64,000 nt of DNA from Azotimanducus sp963663145 (lineage in GTDB: Bacteria; Pseudomonadota; Gammaproteobacteria; Pseudomonadales; Azotimanducaceae). This document shows positions 1 to 9,184 of this stretch, piece after piece. Below the pieces are notes generated by a model. That model had not been told where the DNA came from and ran no database searches. It saw only the letters and a program-made list of their open reading frames with translations. The stretch covers positions 806,001-870,000 of the forward strand of contig OY760134.1 of the NCBI GenBank assembly GCA_963663145.1, in the 5' to 3' direction. How positions within the stretch are numbered: position 1 is the stretch's first letter; the number at the start of each line of letters is the position of its first letter. The position numbers and the translations under genes were made by a program.

Positions 1-346
1 TCCAGATGTTGAAGACAACCTCATGTGGACAAATGCCAAGACAGAGAAGGTGGATGTAATCTCTGTCCAATCGCACGTGATTGAACTGAAAAGTGTTGTT
101 TGCGCCCAATGAGGCTGTCTTCACTTCACACTTCCAGCCCTCAATAAACATGTCGGTTTTTGCGGTGCGGCTTCCCTTGTCAACCTGCAGCCCAAAGCCT
201 TCAAGATAGCGGCGGACGAACTCTTCACCGATTTCACCACGATTGGTGTTGCCGAGCGCACGATACCCTTCCAATGGCGAACCGGTCCATATGGATTGGG
301 GCGTGTTTTCTGCAATGATCCTCGCCAGAAGATCCACAGGATTCAT
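1..346 (-). CDS. Type II restriction endonuclease, N-terminal part (runs off the window)
   Basis: This frame is open from an ATG at 346 to the window edge, giving 115 residues. It contains D65, eight residues, then E74-V-K76 (KTDMFIEGWKCEVKT), the pattern of a PD-(D/E)XK nuclease core. A preceding conserved-looking segment (GNTNRGEIGEEFVRRYL) and a following hydrophobic strand (YIHLLCLGI) fit many type II restriction enzymes. The start ATG overlaps the stop of the methyltransferase as ATGA, so translation is probably coupled and the modification enzyme is made first. Base composition is lower in G+C than the core genes, as is common for mobile restriction systems. Family assignment rests on the motif and the partner gene; recognition sequence is unknown. 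Confidence 0.62.
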   Translation of the reverse strand, partial: MNPVDLLARIIAENTPQSIWTGSPLEGYRALGNTNRGEIGEEFVRRYLEGFGLQVDKGSRTAKTDMFIEGWKCEVKTASLGANNTFQFNHVRLDRDYIHLLCLGICPHEVVFNIW

Positions 347-1059
347 TGTGGTGGTTCCCAACGGCCTGTGCTCGCCCCTTTTTTCCAAAACACAAGAAAG
401 TATGAGTGATTCTTTCGTGCATGTACCTGACGCTTGGTGCGGCTTACTCCGGGCCGGTTGTTTCGCATTACCACGAACAGATCTTCTGCCACAAATTTCA
501 TTTCTTGGTAGGAGAGGACAATCTCAACGTGGGTGAGTCTTTGTCTGTTTGAACACACTTCATCTTGGCACTTCACGATCAGTATTCCGCGCTCGCGCAG
601 AACACGATGTGCTTCCTTTCCCGCTGCCTCGTAAAGATCAAGGACGGCTTCATGGTATTTGCTTTGTGTTTGCGCGCCAGATCCGTTGTTTCTGTAGTGC
701 TGTTCGAACGCGTTATGGGTCGTATGCGCGGTGCCTCCAGGGCTGTGCATGTATGGCGGGTCCAGCACGACGCAGTCGACTGAGCCGTCCTGATAGGGCA
801 AGTCCCGGCAATCGGTGCCCGTCAGCAAATCAGTAGCGAGGAGTTGATAACGCTGTTTGGGGATGTTTTTCCAAAACGCTCCCTTTCCAAACGTTACGTC
901 GGCCACCTTGCTCCCGGGTTTCACATAGAGTTCCAGAATTCGAGGAAACACGCTGGCGTTGCTATCCATATAGGCGCTCAGCACGAGATCATTTCTGGGA
1001 GTGCCGAATCGTACCTTTCGAGAGGCTTTTTCTCTCTGGAATAACGACGTTTGAGGCAT
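343..1059 (-). CDS. DNA methyltransferase of a type II restriction-modification pair
   Basis: A 238-residue SAM-dependent DNA methyltransferase. Motif I is DVTFGKG at residues 54-60 (SAM binding) and motif IV is DPPY at 100-103 (catalytic), the signature of amino-methyltransferases acting on adenine N6 or cytosine N4. The C-terminus (HARKNHSYFLVFWKK) resembles the end of many phage and restriction-linked DNA methylases. Motif I precedes motif IV. The gene is followed directly, with a four-base ATGA overlap, by a PD-(D/E)XK nuclease, so the likely role is protection of host DNA from that enzyme. It could have a regulatory role if the nuclease is broken beyond the window. Target base and site cannot be read from the sequence. 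Confidence 0.78.
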   Translation of the reverse strand: MPQTSLFQREKASRKVRFGTPRNDLVLSAYMDSNASVFPRILELYVKPGSKVADVTFGKGAFWKNIPKQRYQLLATDLLTGTDCRDLPYQDGSVDCVVLDPPYMHSPGGTAHTTHNAFEQHYRNNGSGAQTQSKYHEAVLDLYEAAGKEAHRVLRERGILIVKCQDEVCSNRQRLTHVEIVLSYQEMKFVAEDLFVVMRNNRPGVSRTKRQVHARKNHSYFLVFWKKGASTGRWEPPQ

Positions 1060-1132
1060 TTACTCAGTGTACCAACATACAGGCGTTTGGGCGAGATCTG
1101 AATCGAGCGCTTGCAAGGAACATATTGTCCAA

Positions 1133-1149
1133 CGCCATCGCCGATGGCG
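1133..1149 (-). terminator. Possible hairpin downstream of gltD
   Basis: A perfect 7-base stem (CGCCATC / GATGGCG) with a 3-base loop lies in the 216-base gap between gltD and the methyltransferase. It has no T-run on either strand, so it would be at best a weak or factor-dependent terminator. No coding signal was seen in the rest of this gap. Confidence 0.22.
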
Positions 1150-1275
1150 GCAATGGTGCATTGGAGGCATGCTGCCCCAACCCCGCACCTTGCTGAGGAC
1201 GCCAAGATGACGTTCCAAGTGTGGCATTGCCCCCGGTGTTTCCCCCAATTTTCGCGAGCCCCTTCAATGGCGATG

Positions 1276-2727
1276 TTATGGCAGCGTCGTTTCCCCCATG
1301 AGGAATCGGTCGATCTCGCGGGCGGCTTCGCGGCCTTCGTTGATGGCGCGCACAACCAGCGATTGACCGCGTCGGCAGTCTCCTGCCGCGAACACCCCTT
1401 CCACACTGGTGGCGTATTTGCCGTATTCGGCGGCGTAGTTCGAGCGGGCGTCGTATTCGATGCCGAGCGGGTCGGACACTTGATGTTCTGGGCCGAGGAA
1501 TCCCATGGAGAGGAACACGAGGTCGGCTTTCCATTCGCGTTCGCTGCCGGGCACCTCATTGAACTTGCCGTCCTTGAGTTCTACGTCCACCGTGTGTATG
1601 CCGCCCAAGCGACCACTGCCGTTGGCGACGAAGGATTTTGAGGAGATGGAATAAACCCGAGGATCTTGGCCGAACTTGTTGGCACTCTCCTCGTGGCCAT
1701 AGTCGACGCGGAAGATGCGCGGCCAGGTTGGCCAAGGATTGTTGTCCGCTCGATCATCGGGCGGCCTTGGGAAGAGCTCGAAATTGGTCAAGCTCCGGCA
1801 GGCTTGGCGAAGCGAAGTGCCGATGCAGTCGGTGCCTGTATCGCCGCCGCCGATGACGATGACATCCTTGTCCTTGGCGAGAATCTCCGGGGTTTCGCCG
1901 TCGAGCAGGCACTGCGTACTTTCGGTCAGAAACTCCATGGCGAAGTGAACGCCCGGGAGACCCCGACCTTCAATCGGCAGATCGCGCGGCAGCGTCGCGC
2001 CCGTTGCGAGCAAAAGCGCGTCGTGATTCGCTTTCAATTCAAGCGAGCTGATCGACCCCTTGCCTCCATCGCCGACAGGCGTACTGGTGATGAATTCCAC
2101 CCCCTCGGCGCGTAAGAGGTCGACGCGTCGATCGACGATTCCCTTATTGAGCTTCATATTGGGGATGCCGTACATCAGCAGTCCACCTATGCGGTCGGCG
2201 CGTTCATAGACGGTCACTTGGTGACCGGCGGAGTTGAGCTGCGCCGCAGCGGCGAGGCCGGCCGGACCAGACCCGATGACCGCCACGCGCTTGCCGGAGC
2301 GGTGCTCTGGAGGCTCGGGCTTCACCCAGCCTTCTGCAAAGCCCCGGTCGATGATCGCCATTTCGATATTCTTGATGGTCACGGCGGGGTCGGTGATACC
2401 CAGCACGCAGGCGCCCTCGCAGGGCGCAGGGCAAACACGCCCCGTGAACTCCGGGAAATTGTTGGTCTTGTGTAGGCGATCGAGCGCCTCTCTCCAGCGT
2501 TCCTGGTAGACGAGATCGTTCCACTCGGGAATCAGGTTGTCGATCGGGCATCCGTCTTCGGACTGACAGAAGGGCACGCCGCAATCCATGCACCTTGCGC
2601 CTTGCGTCTTGAGGCGCGGCGCATCATGCGGCGTATAGATCTCGTCGAAATCGAGCAGGCGCTTGGTCGCATCCCGATAGGGCGCCGCCTGACGAGTGAA
2701 CTCCTTGAATCCGGTTGTCTTACCCAC
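1276..2727 (-). CDS. gltD: Glutamate synthase (NADPH) small subunit
   Basis: The 483-residue beta subunit of glutamate synthase passes electrons from NADPH via FAD and iron-sulfur centres to the large subunit for the glutamine + 2-oxoglutarate to 2 glutamate reaction. N-terminal cysteines C46, C49 and C54 (CMDCGVPFC) begin the 4Fe-4S region. A Rossmann FAD motif follows (GSGPAGLAAAA), then an NADPH motif (VIVIGGGDTGTDC) and a terminal FAD segment (GVFAAGDCRRGQS). Length is normal for the family. It lies 20 bases downstream of gltB on the same strand, the usual operon order. Confidence 0.96.
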   Translation of the reverse strand: MGKTTGFKEFTRQAAPYRDATKRLLDFDEIYTPHDAPRLKTQGARCMDCGVPFCQSEDGCPIDNLIPEWNDLVYQERWREALDRLHKTNNFPEFTGRVCPAPCEGACVLGITDPAVTIKNIEMAIIDRGFAEGWVKPEPPEHRSGKRVAVIGSGPAGLAAAAQLNSAGHQVTVYERADRIGGLLMYGIPNMKLNKGIVDRRVDLLRAEGVEFITSTPVGDGGKGSISSLELKANHDALLLATGATLPRDLPIEGRGLPGVHFAMEFLTESTQCLLDGETPEILAKDKDVIVIGGGDTGTDCIGTSLRQACRSLTNFELFPRPPDDRADNNPWPTWPRIFRVDYGHEESANKFGQDPRVYSISSKSFVANGSGRLGGIHTVDVELKDGKFNEVPGSEREWKADLVFLSMGFLGPEHQVSDPLGIEYDARSNYAAEYGKYATSVEGVFAAGDCRRGQSLVVRAINEGREAAREIDRFLMGETTLP

Positions 2728-2747
2728 GACGGTGCGGCCTATCGGAA

Positions 2748-5700
2748 TTAGGCGACTGCTGCGACGCTGCGGCTCGTCGGCGCTTCTGCTTCTGCCCGCG
2801 CACGCTCCGCGAGCACACGCTTGTAGTCGCTGGGCATCACCTTGACGAACTGCGTGAGGGATTGCTCCCAGTTGGCGAGCACCCGTTCGGCGACTTCGGA
2901 TCCCGTGTATTCGCCGTGGCGCGAAATGACATCACGAAGCCAAGCGCGTTCTTCCTCCTCTTCAAGCATCTCAAGTTCAACCATTTCCATGTTGCAGCGC
3001 TGCGGGAAGACACCTTGCGGGTCGAGCACATAGGCGATGCCGCCCGACATGCCAGCCGCAAAATTGATCCCGGTCTCACCGAGAATCACCACGCGCCCGC
3101 CGGTCATATACTCGCAGCCGTGATCTCCGACACCTTCGACGATCGCCGTTGCCCCGCTGTTCCTGACGCCGAAGCGTTCTGCGGCAATGCCGCGAAAGAA
3201 ACATTCGCCACTGGTGGCGCCGTAGAGCACGACATTGCCGATGAGCACGTTGTCTTCCGCCTTGAAGCGTGACACCTTGGGCGGATAGATGATGATCCGG
3301 CCTCCGGACAGGCCCTTGCCCACGTAGTCGTTCGCATCGCCTTCAACCTCCAGGGTTACGCCTCCGGCCAGCCAGGCGCCAAAGCTCTGCCCGGCGCTGC
3401 CGTTGAACTTGAAGTGAATGGTATCGTCGGGGAGCATCTCCGCGCCGAGATCGTTGATGATGCGATTCGAGAGCATGCCGCCCACCACGCGGTTGGTGTT
3501 TTTGATCGGAAGCTCTTTGTACAGCTTGGTGCCTTGCCTGAGTGAAGGCTTGGCAAGTTCCATCAACTGATTATCCAGTGCGAGCTCCAGGTCGTGATTC
3601 TGCTCGTGCCGGCAGTAGACACCGAGACAATCCCGAGGTTCGGGCGCCGGTGTCAAGAGCAGGGCAAGATCAATGTCCTTGGCCTTCCAATGATCGGCCA
3701 TGGGAGCTGGTTTCAGGGCATCCACGCGCCCAATCATGTCATTGACGCTGCGAAAACCGACTTCGGCCATGATCAGCCGCAGCTCCTTCGCCACCATGAA
3801 GAAATAGTTCACCACCTGTTCCGGAGCGCCATTGAACTTTGTGCGCAGGTCCGGATCTTGGGTTGCGATGCCCACCGGGCAGGTGTTGAGATGGCACTTG
3901 CGCATCATGATGCAACCCAAGGCGATCAATGGCGCGGTCGCGAACCCGAATTCTTCCGCGCCCAGCATGGCGGCCACGGCCACATCGCGCCCAGTCTTGA
4001 GTTGTCCATCGGTTTGCAGCACTACGCGCGAGCGCAGATTGTTCATTACCAGCGTCTGGTGTGTCTCGGCGATACCGAGTTCCCACGGGACGCCCGCGTG
4101 CTTGATGGAGGTCAGCGGCGAGGCGCCCGTACCGCCCGTGTCCCCGGCAATAACCAAGTGATCGGCGCGCGCCTTGGTGACACCCGCCGCTACCGTGCCA
4201 ACCCCGATTTCGGCACCCAGTTTGACGCTCACCCGCGCCTTGGGGTTGGAGTTCTTGAGGTCATGAATGAGCTGCGCCATATCTTCAATCGAATAGATGT
4301 CGTGATGTGGCGGTGGACTGATGAGCCCGACGCCGGGCGTTGAATGTCGAATACGGGCGATGTAGTTGTCCACCTTACGACCGGGCAATTCCCCGCCCTC
4401 TCCGGGCTTGGCGCCCTGCACGATCTTGATCTGCAGTTCGTCCGAGTTGCTCAGATAGTTGATGGTGACCCCGAATCTGCCACTCGCCACCTGCTTGATG
4501 GCGGAGCGCTTGGAGTCCCCGCTGGCAAGCGGAATGAACCGATTCGGGTCTTCGCCGCCTTCTCCCGTGTTCGACTTGCCGCCGATCCGATTCATGGCGA
4601 GCGCGAGGGTTTCATGGGCTTCTTGGGAAATCGAACCGAAGCTCATGGCGCCGGTGGCGAAGCGTTTGACGATCTCGGCTTCGGCTTCCACCTCGTCAAG
4701 CGGAATCGGGTCGCCAACCGGCTGAAATTCGAGCAGGCCGCGCAAGGAAGCCCTGCGCGTGTTCTCCTTGTTGACTTGGCGCGCGAATCGCCAGTAGGCA
4801 TCCTCCGAGTTGGTGCGCGCGGCCACCTGAAGATTGCCTATGGTGCTCGGATCCCACATGTGCGCATCGCCGCCGGCGCGCCAATGAAAATCTCCGGGAT
4901 TGGGCAATTCCTTGGCAAGTCCGCTGCTGCCATTGGGATAGCCGACGGCGTGACGACGCTCCATCTCGGTGGCGAGCACGCCGAAGCCGATGCCTTCCAC
5001 GCGGCTGGCCGTACCGGCAAAGCAGCGCTCCATGAGTTCCGAGCCTAGGCCAACCGCCTCAAAAATCTGTGCGCCCTTGTAGGACTGAAGGGTCGATATG
5101 CCCATCTTGGCCAAGACCTTGAGCATCCCCTTGGCCACGCCCTTGCGATAAGCCTTGACCACGTCATCTTCGCTACTGATGTGCGCGCAATCATCGAGCA
5201 GTCCGGAGCGACGCGAGTACATCAATGCTTCGAACGCGAGGTAAGGGTTGATGGCGTCGGCACCGAAGCCGATCAGCAAGCAGTGATGATGAACTTCGCG
5301 CGCTTCACCGGATTCGAGAATCAGCGCGATCTTGGTACGCTCGTGTTGGCGAACCAAATGTTGATGCACCGAGCCCACCGCAAGCAAGGAACTGATGGGC
5401 ACCCGCTGCGCACGGATGGCGCGGTCCGAGAGTATCAGCAGGCTCATGCCGTCATCGATGGCCTGCGAAGCCTGCGACTCAATGCGCGCCAAGGCATCTC
5501 GTAAACCCGCTTCGCCGCTGCCCTTAGGGTAGGTGATATCGAGCACCCTGGCTTTCCAGCCGCGGTGGTCGATGTGCTTGAGGGTCTCTAGCTGCGGGTT
5601 GGAGAGGATCGGGTGCGGCAAGCGTAGACGGTGGGCGTGCTCCTCCGTGGACTCAAGTAAGTTTGCCTCCGGGCCTATGTAGCATTCGAGCGACATGATC

Positions 5701-7364
5701 ACTTCTTCGCGAATCGAGTCGATGGCTGGATTGGTGACCTGAGCGAAGCGCTGCTTGAAGTAGTCGTAGAGCATGCGCGGCTTATCGGAGAGCACCGCCA
5801 GCGCGGCATCGTTACCCATGGACCCCAAGGGGTCCCTTTGTTCGCGCACGAGGTCCAGCAACATGAATTGCATGGTCTCAATGGTGTAGCCGAAGGCCTG
5901 CATGCGCTCGATCAAGGTTTCCTCGTCGAGACCCTGATCCGTGTCGGGTGTCGCCAGATCATCGAGGTCCAAGCGTTGTCGATTCAGCCAGTCGGCATAG
6001 GGGCGCTGCTGCGACCACTCGATCTTGATCTCTTCGTCCGGGATCATGCGTCCCTTTTCGAAGTCAATCAGGAATATGCGGCCCGGGCGCAATCGGCCCT
6101 TCTCCACGACGCGCTCGGGGTCCACGGGCAGCACGCCAACTTCCGAGGCCATGATGCAGCGGTCATCGTCGGTGATGTAATAGCGGCTGGGCCTTAAGCC
6201 GTTGCGGTCAAGTACCGCGCCTATGTAGTGGCCGTCGGTGAAGGCGATGGAGGCCGGACCGTCCCAGGGTTCCATGAGGCAGGACTGATATTCATAGAAA
6301 GCCCGCTTCTGCTCGGACATTTCGGCGTGTTGTTGCCACGCCTCTGGAATCATCATCATGACCGACTCTTGGAGGGTGCGTCCGGTCATGAGGAGGAATT
6401 CGAGTGCGTTGTCGAAGGTGCCGGAGTCGGAGCAATCCGGTTCCACGACGGGAAACAGTTTGGAGAGGTTGTCGCCGAAGAGTTCCGAGCGCATGACGCC
6501 TTGGCGCGCGTTCATCCAGTTGCTGTTGCCAAGCAGGGTGTTGATCTCCCCGTTGTGGCTCATGAAGCGGTTGGGTTGCGCACGGTCCCAAGAGGGAAAG
6601 GTGTTGGTGGAGAAGCGCGAGTGCACCATAGCGAGATGACTCTCGAAGGCTTTGTCGCAAAGATCATCGTAAAAGTCGAACAACTGATGCGGCGTGAGCA
6701 TGCCCTTGTAGATGAGTACGCGCGATGAGAGCGAGCAGAAGTACATGAGCTTGCGCTCGCTCAAGGCCTCGTCGGTGCGCAGCACGCGACTCGCGTACTT
6801 GCGGATGAGGTAGAGGACGCGCTCGAACCTGTCTTGAGAGAATCCGGCGCCGGCCTTGATGAAGAGCTGTGCGAGGTGGGGCATAGAAGTGATCGCCGCC
6901 GAGCCGAGGTCGGCACGCACCGCATCATGTGGAAGGTCGCGCCAGCCAAGGCACTCTTGGCCTTCGGCGGCGATGACCGACTCGATAAAGGCGACGCAGT
7001 GCGCCCGTTCATCCGTATCTCGGGGCAGAAATACATTGCCGACGCCGTATTCGCCAGGCGCGGGCAGGGTCGCTCTGAAGGATTCCTTGGCAAAGCGCGC
7101 CAAGAGTTTGTGCGGCAGACCGGTCAGTATGCCCGCGCCATCACCTGTGTTCGCCTCGTAGCCGAGGCCACCGCGATGCACCATGCAGCAATTGATGTGG
7201 CGGGCATCTTCGAGAATTCCGTGGCTTGCGCGTCCCTTTATGTCGCAGACGAAGCCGACACCGCAGCTCTCGTGTTCATGGCGTGGGTCGTAGAGCCCTT
7301 GTGCGGGCGGCAAGCCTATCCTGGTTCCTTGCATTGCGCTCTTTTGTTCCATCACATTTGTCAT
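2748..7364 (-). CDS. gltB: Glutamate synthase (NADPH) large subunit
   Basis: A full-length 1538-residue alpha subunit. The class II glutaminase domain comes first: Cys34 (HEHESCGVGFV) becomes the N-terminal nucleophile after removal of a propeptide. The FMN-binding synthase domain follows, with a 3Fe-4S cysteine motif (MRKCHLNTCPVG) near residue 1155, then the C-terminal GXGXG beta-helix domain. The enzyme releases ammonia from glutamine and channels it to 2-oxoglutarate. ATGs at 7364 and 7352 are both possible starts and neither has a clear ribosome binding site. It forms an operon with gltD. Confidence 0.97.
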   Translation of the reverse strand: MTNVMEQKSAMQGTRIGLPPAQGLYDPRHEHESCGVGFVCDIKGRASHGILEDARHINCCMVHRGGLGYEANTGDGAGILTGLPHKLLARFAKESFRATLPAPGEYGVGNVFLPRDTDERAHCVAFIESVIAAEGQECLGWRDLPHDAVRADLGSAAITSMPHLAQLFIKAGAGFSQDRFERVLYLIRKYASRVLRTDEALSERKLMYFCSLSSRVLIYKGMLTPHQLFDFYDDLCDKAFESHLAMVHSRFSTNTFPSWDRAQPNRFMSHNGEINTLLGNSNWMNARQGVMRSELFGDNLSKLFPVVEPDCSDSGTFDNALEFLLMTGRTLQESVMMMIPEAWQQHAEMSEQKRAFYEYQSCLMEPWDGPASIAFTDGHYIGAVLDRNGLRPSRYYITDDDRCIMASEVGVLPVDPERVVEKGRLRPGRIFLIDFEKGRMIPDEEIKIEWSQQRPYADWLNRQRLDLDDLATPDTDQGLDEETLIERMQAFGYTIETMQFMLLDLVREQRDPLGSMGNDAALAVLSDKPRMLYDYFKQRFAQVTNPAIDSIREEVIMSLECYIGPEANLLESTEEHAHRLRLPHPILSNPQLETLKHIDHRGWKARVLDITYPKGSGEAGLRDALARIESQASQAIDDGMSLLILSDRAIRAQRVPISSLLAVGSVHQHLVRQHERTKIALILESGEAREVHHHCLLIGFGADAINPYLAFEALMYSRRSGLLDDCAHISSEDDVVKAYRKGVAKGMLKVLAKMGISTLQSYKGAQIFEAVGLGSELMERCFAGTASRVEGIGFGVLATEMERRHAVGYPNGSSGLAKELPNPGDFHWRAGGDAHMWDPSTIGNLQVAARTNSEDAYWRFARQVNKENTRRASLRGLLEFQPVGDPIPLDEVEAEAEIVKRFATGAMSFGSISQEAHETLALAMNRIGGKSNTGEGGEDPNRFIPLASGDSKRSAIKQVASGRFGVTINYLSNSDELQIKIVQGAKPGEGGELPGRKVDNYIARIRHSTPGVGLISPPPHHDIYSIEDMAQLIHDLKNSNPKARVSVKLGAEIGVGTVAAGVTKARADHLVIAGDTGGTGASPLTSIKHAGVPWELGIAETHQTLVMNNLRSRVVLQTDGQLKTGRDVAVAAMLGAEEFGFATAPLIALGCIMMRKCHLNTCPVGIATQDPDLRTKFNGAPEQVVNYFFMVAKELRLIMAEVGFRSVNDMIGRVDALKPAPMADHWKAKDIDLALLLTPAPEPRDCLGVYCRHEQNHDLELALDNQLMELAKPSLRQGTKLYKELPIKNTNRVVGGMLSNRIINDLGAEMLPDDTIHFKFNGSAGQSFGAWLAGGVTLEVEGDANDYVGKGLSGGRIIIYPPKVSRFKAEDNVLIGNVVLYGATSGECFFRGIAAERFGVRNSGATAIVEGVGDHGCEYMTGGRVVILGETGINFAAGMSGGIAYVLDPQGVFPQRCNMEMVELEMLEEEEERAWLRDVISRHGEYTGSEVAERVLANWEQSLTQFVKVMPSDYKRVLAERARAEAEAPTSRSVAAVA

Positions 7365-7592
7365 TGGTTCGATTCACCGCTTGAGTGCGCCTCGCCACCA
7401 CCTGGAGCGTTGCGAGCGCTTGCGACTCGTGGGCAGCAGGTGCCGGAACAGCTTCAACTGCTCACTCCGCGCCGATTCGCGGACGAACCACCTATGGTAA
7501 TCATTTCAAGGCGGTGGGAGCAAACGCAATCGCTATCGCGGCTTTGACTCCTATGCAAGAGGCGGCGTTCTTCGCCTTCTCCGCTCGTCCCG
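7365..7592. other. Region upstream of gltB without a recognised gene
   Basis: This stretch must contain the minus-strand gltB promoter, but no convincing -35/-10 pair was found. The open frames crossing it have no protein-like character. It borders the GC-rich fibronectin remnant that continues to 8278. Confidence 0.4.
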
Positions 7593-8278
7593 CTACCGCC
7601 TTCCGGTCGGGGGAGGCGGAAGGTCCCCAGGGGTCGGAGTCACGGTTCGTCCGGGCGGAACATCGACCTCGAAGCGGGCTTCGGGCGCGGCGCGGAAGCC
7701 GGCGATGAGGGCGCGGGCGGGATGCGGGCCCGTGCCGACGAGGCGCAGGAGGGTGGTTGGCCCGTTTTGGCCGGCGGCGCCGAGTGCGGGCCGGCGCTCC
7801 GGGTGACGGCGACGGAGGCGGGCCTGCCGGGCGGGACGCTGCCGGGGAGGGGCGCGGCGGGCTCGGAGTTGCGCCAAGCGCTGTCGCCGTGGGTGTTGCG
7901 GGCGCGGACGCCGACGGTGTAGGCGAAGGAATCGTTGACACCCGTGATCTGGATGCGGGTGGCGGAGTGGCTGAGGGCGGCGCGGAGCTTGAACTGGTGG
8001 GCGGTACCGTTGGTGAGGCCGGTGACGGTGTGGGAGGTGAGGGAGGCGCTGGACGGAATCGCCGTCCAGGTGGTCTCGAAGGCGCCGGAGCCGGTCTTCT
8101 TGGCGTGCTCGTAGCCGGTGACGGGGGAGCCGCAGCCGGAAGGGGCGGTCCAGGCGAGGGTGGCGCTTTGGTCGCCCGGCGCGACCGTCGGCTTGGCGGG
8201 GGCGCAGTGAATCGCGCTTTCGCACCCCGCCCCTACTGCTGTGCTGTGGTGCGGCGTATAGTTACGAGAAAATCTGCT
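7593..8278 (-). pseudogene. GC-rich remnant of a fibronectin type III repeat protein
   Basis: The minus-strand frame from 8278 to 7640 is open for 212 codons but has no usable start codon near its upstream end. It reads as a fibronectin type III module (ATLAWTAPSGCGSPVTGYE, then SLTSHTVTGLTNGTAHQFKL), a second partial module ending in YTVGVRARNTHGDSAWRNS, and the first strand of a third (GRPASVAVTRS). Protein character then passes to another frame (TTLLRLVGTGPHPARALIAG) that stops at 7593, suggesting a frameshift. Counted 60-base lines here are 67-87% G+C, well above the flanking genes. The piece is probably a decayed, transferred part of a large extracellular repeat protein. The plus-strand frame across it is a shadow. 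Confidence 0.6.
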
Positions 8279-8314
8279 TTATCGACTCAGGTGCAAGCAT
8301 ATGGAGATGCTGGA

Positions 8315-9184
8315 ATGATGCTCAAGATACTCAAGTGGTTCGGCGTGGTGATCGGCGCCCTTGTGCTGGTTTTGCTCGTGCTGATCGCCATCTATTGGGA
8401 GCTCGCGCGCGAGATGTCACGGCAGTTGCACATGTTCGCAGACCCTCATTTTGATACCGTCGCGCCAAGCCTTACCGGTCTGCCGGATGACCGACCCATT
8501 GTGTTGTCCTTCTCCAAGACCAACGGATTTCGGCACTACGATGCGATTCCCGCCGCGCAGCGGATGCTTGAAGACATCGCCAACAACCAAGGCTGGTTTC
8601 TTTACGCAACGGAAAACAACAAGGTGTTCGAATGGGAGTGGCTTCAAAACTTTGATCTTGTGGTGCTGAACAATTCCTCGGGCAACCTCTACACGGCGGA
8701 CCAGCGTACGTCGATTCAGCGCTATCTTGATGAGGGTCGTGGTCTTGTGGCCCTGCATGCGGCCGGTGGCGATCGGCGCTATGACTGGGCGTGGTATCGG
8801 GAGGCGCTCATTTGCGCACAGTTTGTGAACCACCCCATGTCCCAGCACATTCAGTCGGCGGTGCTCAGGGTGAGGGAACCAATGCACGGCATCGTCGAAC
8901 ACCTGCCGAACCCGTGGGTGCGCTCGGATGAGTGGTACAACTTCGAGCGATCACCCTCGGACAGGGTGCGGGTGCTGGTTGATATTGATGAGACTTCCTA
9001 TGATCCGGAAAAGAACCACATGGGGGAGGATCATCCGCTCGTGTGGATCCATCAAGTGGGTCAGGGCCGTGTCTTCTATAGTGCGCTCGGACACACGGGG
9101 GATACCTATACGGAACCCGAATACCGCGAACTCGTGTCGAGGGCGATGCGGTGGGCGCTCGGACAGCTCGCTAAGGGAACATGA
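8315..9184 (+). CDS. ThuA-domain (trehalose-utilisation-like) membrane-anchored protein
   Basis: The chosen start is one of two tandem ATGs (8315, 8318) after a weak GGAG, giving 289 residues. A single N-terminal membrane helix (about residues 7-28) is followed by a ThuA-like glutamine-amidotransferase fold: an early strand (RPIVLSFSKTNGFRHYDAI), LVVLNNSSGNLYT, and a glycine-rich turn (GRGLVALHAAGGD) in place of the amidotransferase nucleophile elbow. The end (GRVFYSALGHTGDTY) is highly typical of ThuA proteins. These proteins are linked to sugar metabolism but the reaction is generally unknown. The frame extends far upstream through the GC-rich remnant; that part is not coding. The 3' end overlaps the convergent ctaB by 14 bases. 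Confidence 0.85.
   Translation: MMLKILKWFGVVIGALVLVLLVLIAIYWELAREMSRQLHMFADPHFDTVAPSLTGLPDDRPIVLSFSKTNGFRHYDAIPAAQRMLEDIANNQGWFLYATENNKVFEWEWLQNFDLVVLNNSSGNLYTADQRTSIQRYLDEGRGLVALHAAGGDRRYDWAWYREALICAQFVNHPMSQHIQSAVLRVREPMHGIVEHLPNPWVRSDEWYNFERSPSDRVRVLVDIDETSYDPEKNHMGEDHPLVWIHQVGQGRVFYSALGHTGDTYTEPEYRELVSRAMRWALGQLAKGT

Noticed and set aside
3594..4343. 249-codon plus-strand frame inside gltB
   Set aside because: Lies wholly in gltB antisense with no protein-like features.
7757..8314. N-terminal extension of the ThuA protein with a glycine-rich sequence
   Set aside because: It is the antisense shadow of the FN3 remnant; the signal-anchor helix and tandem ATGs begin at 8315.
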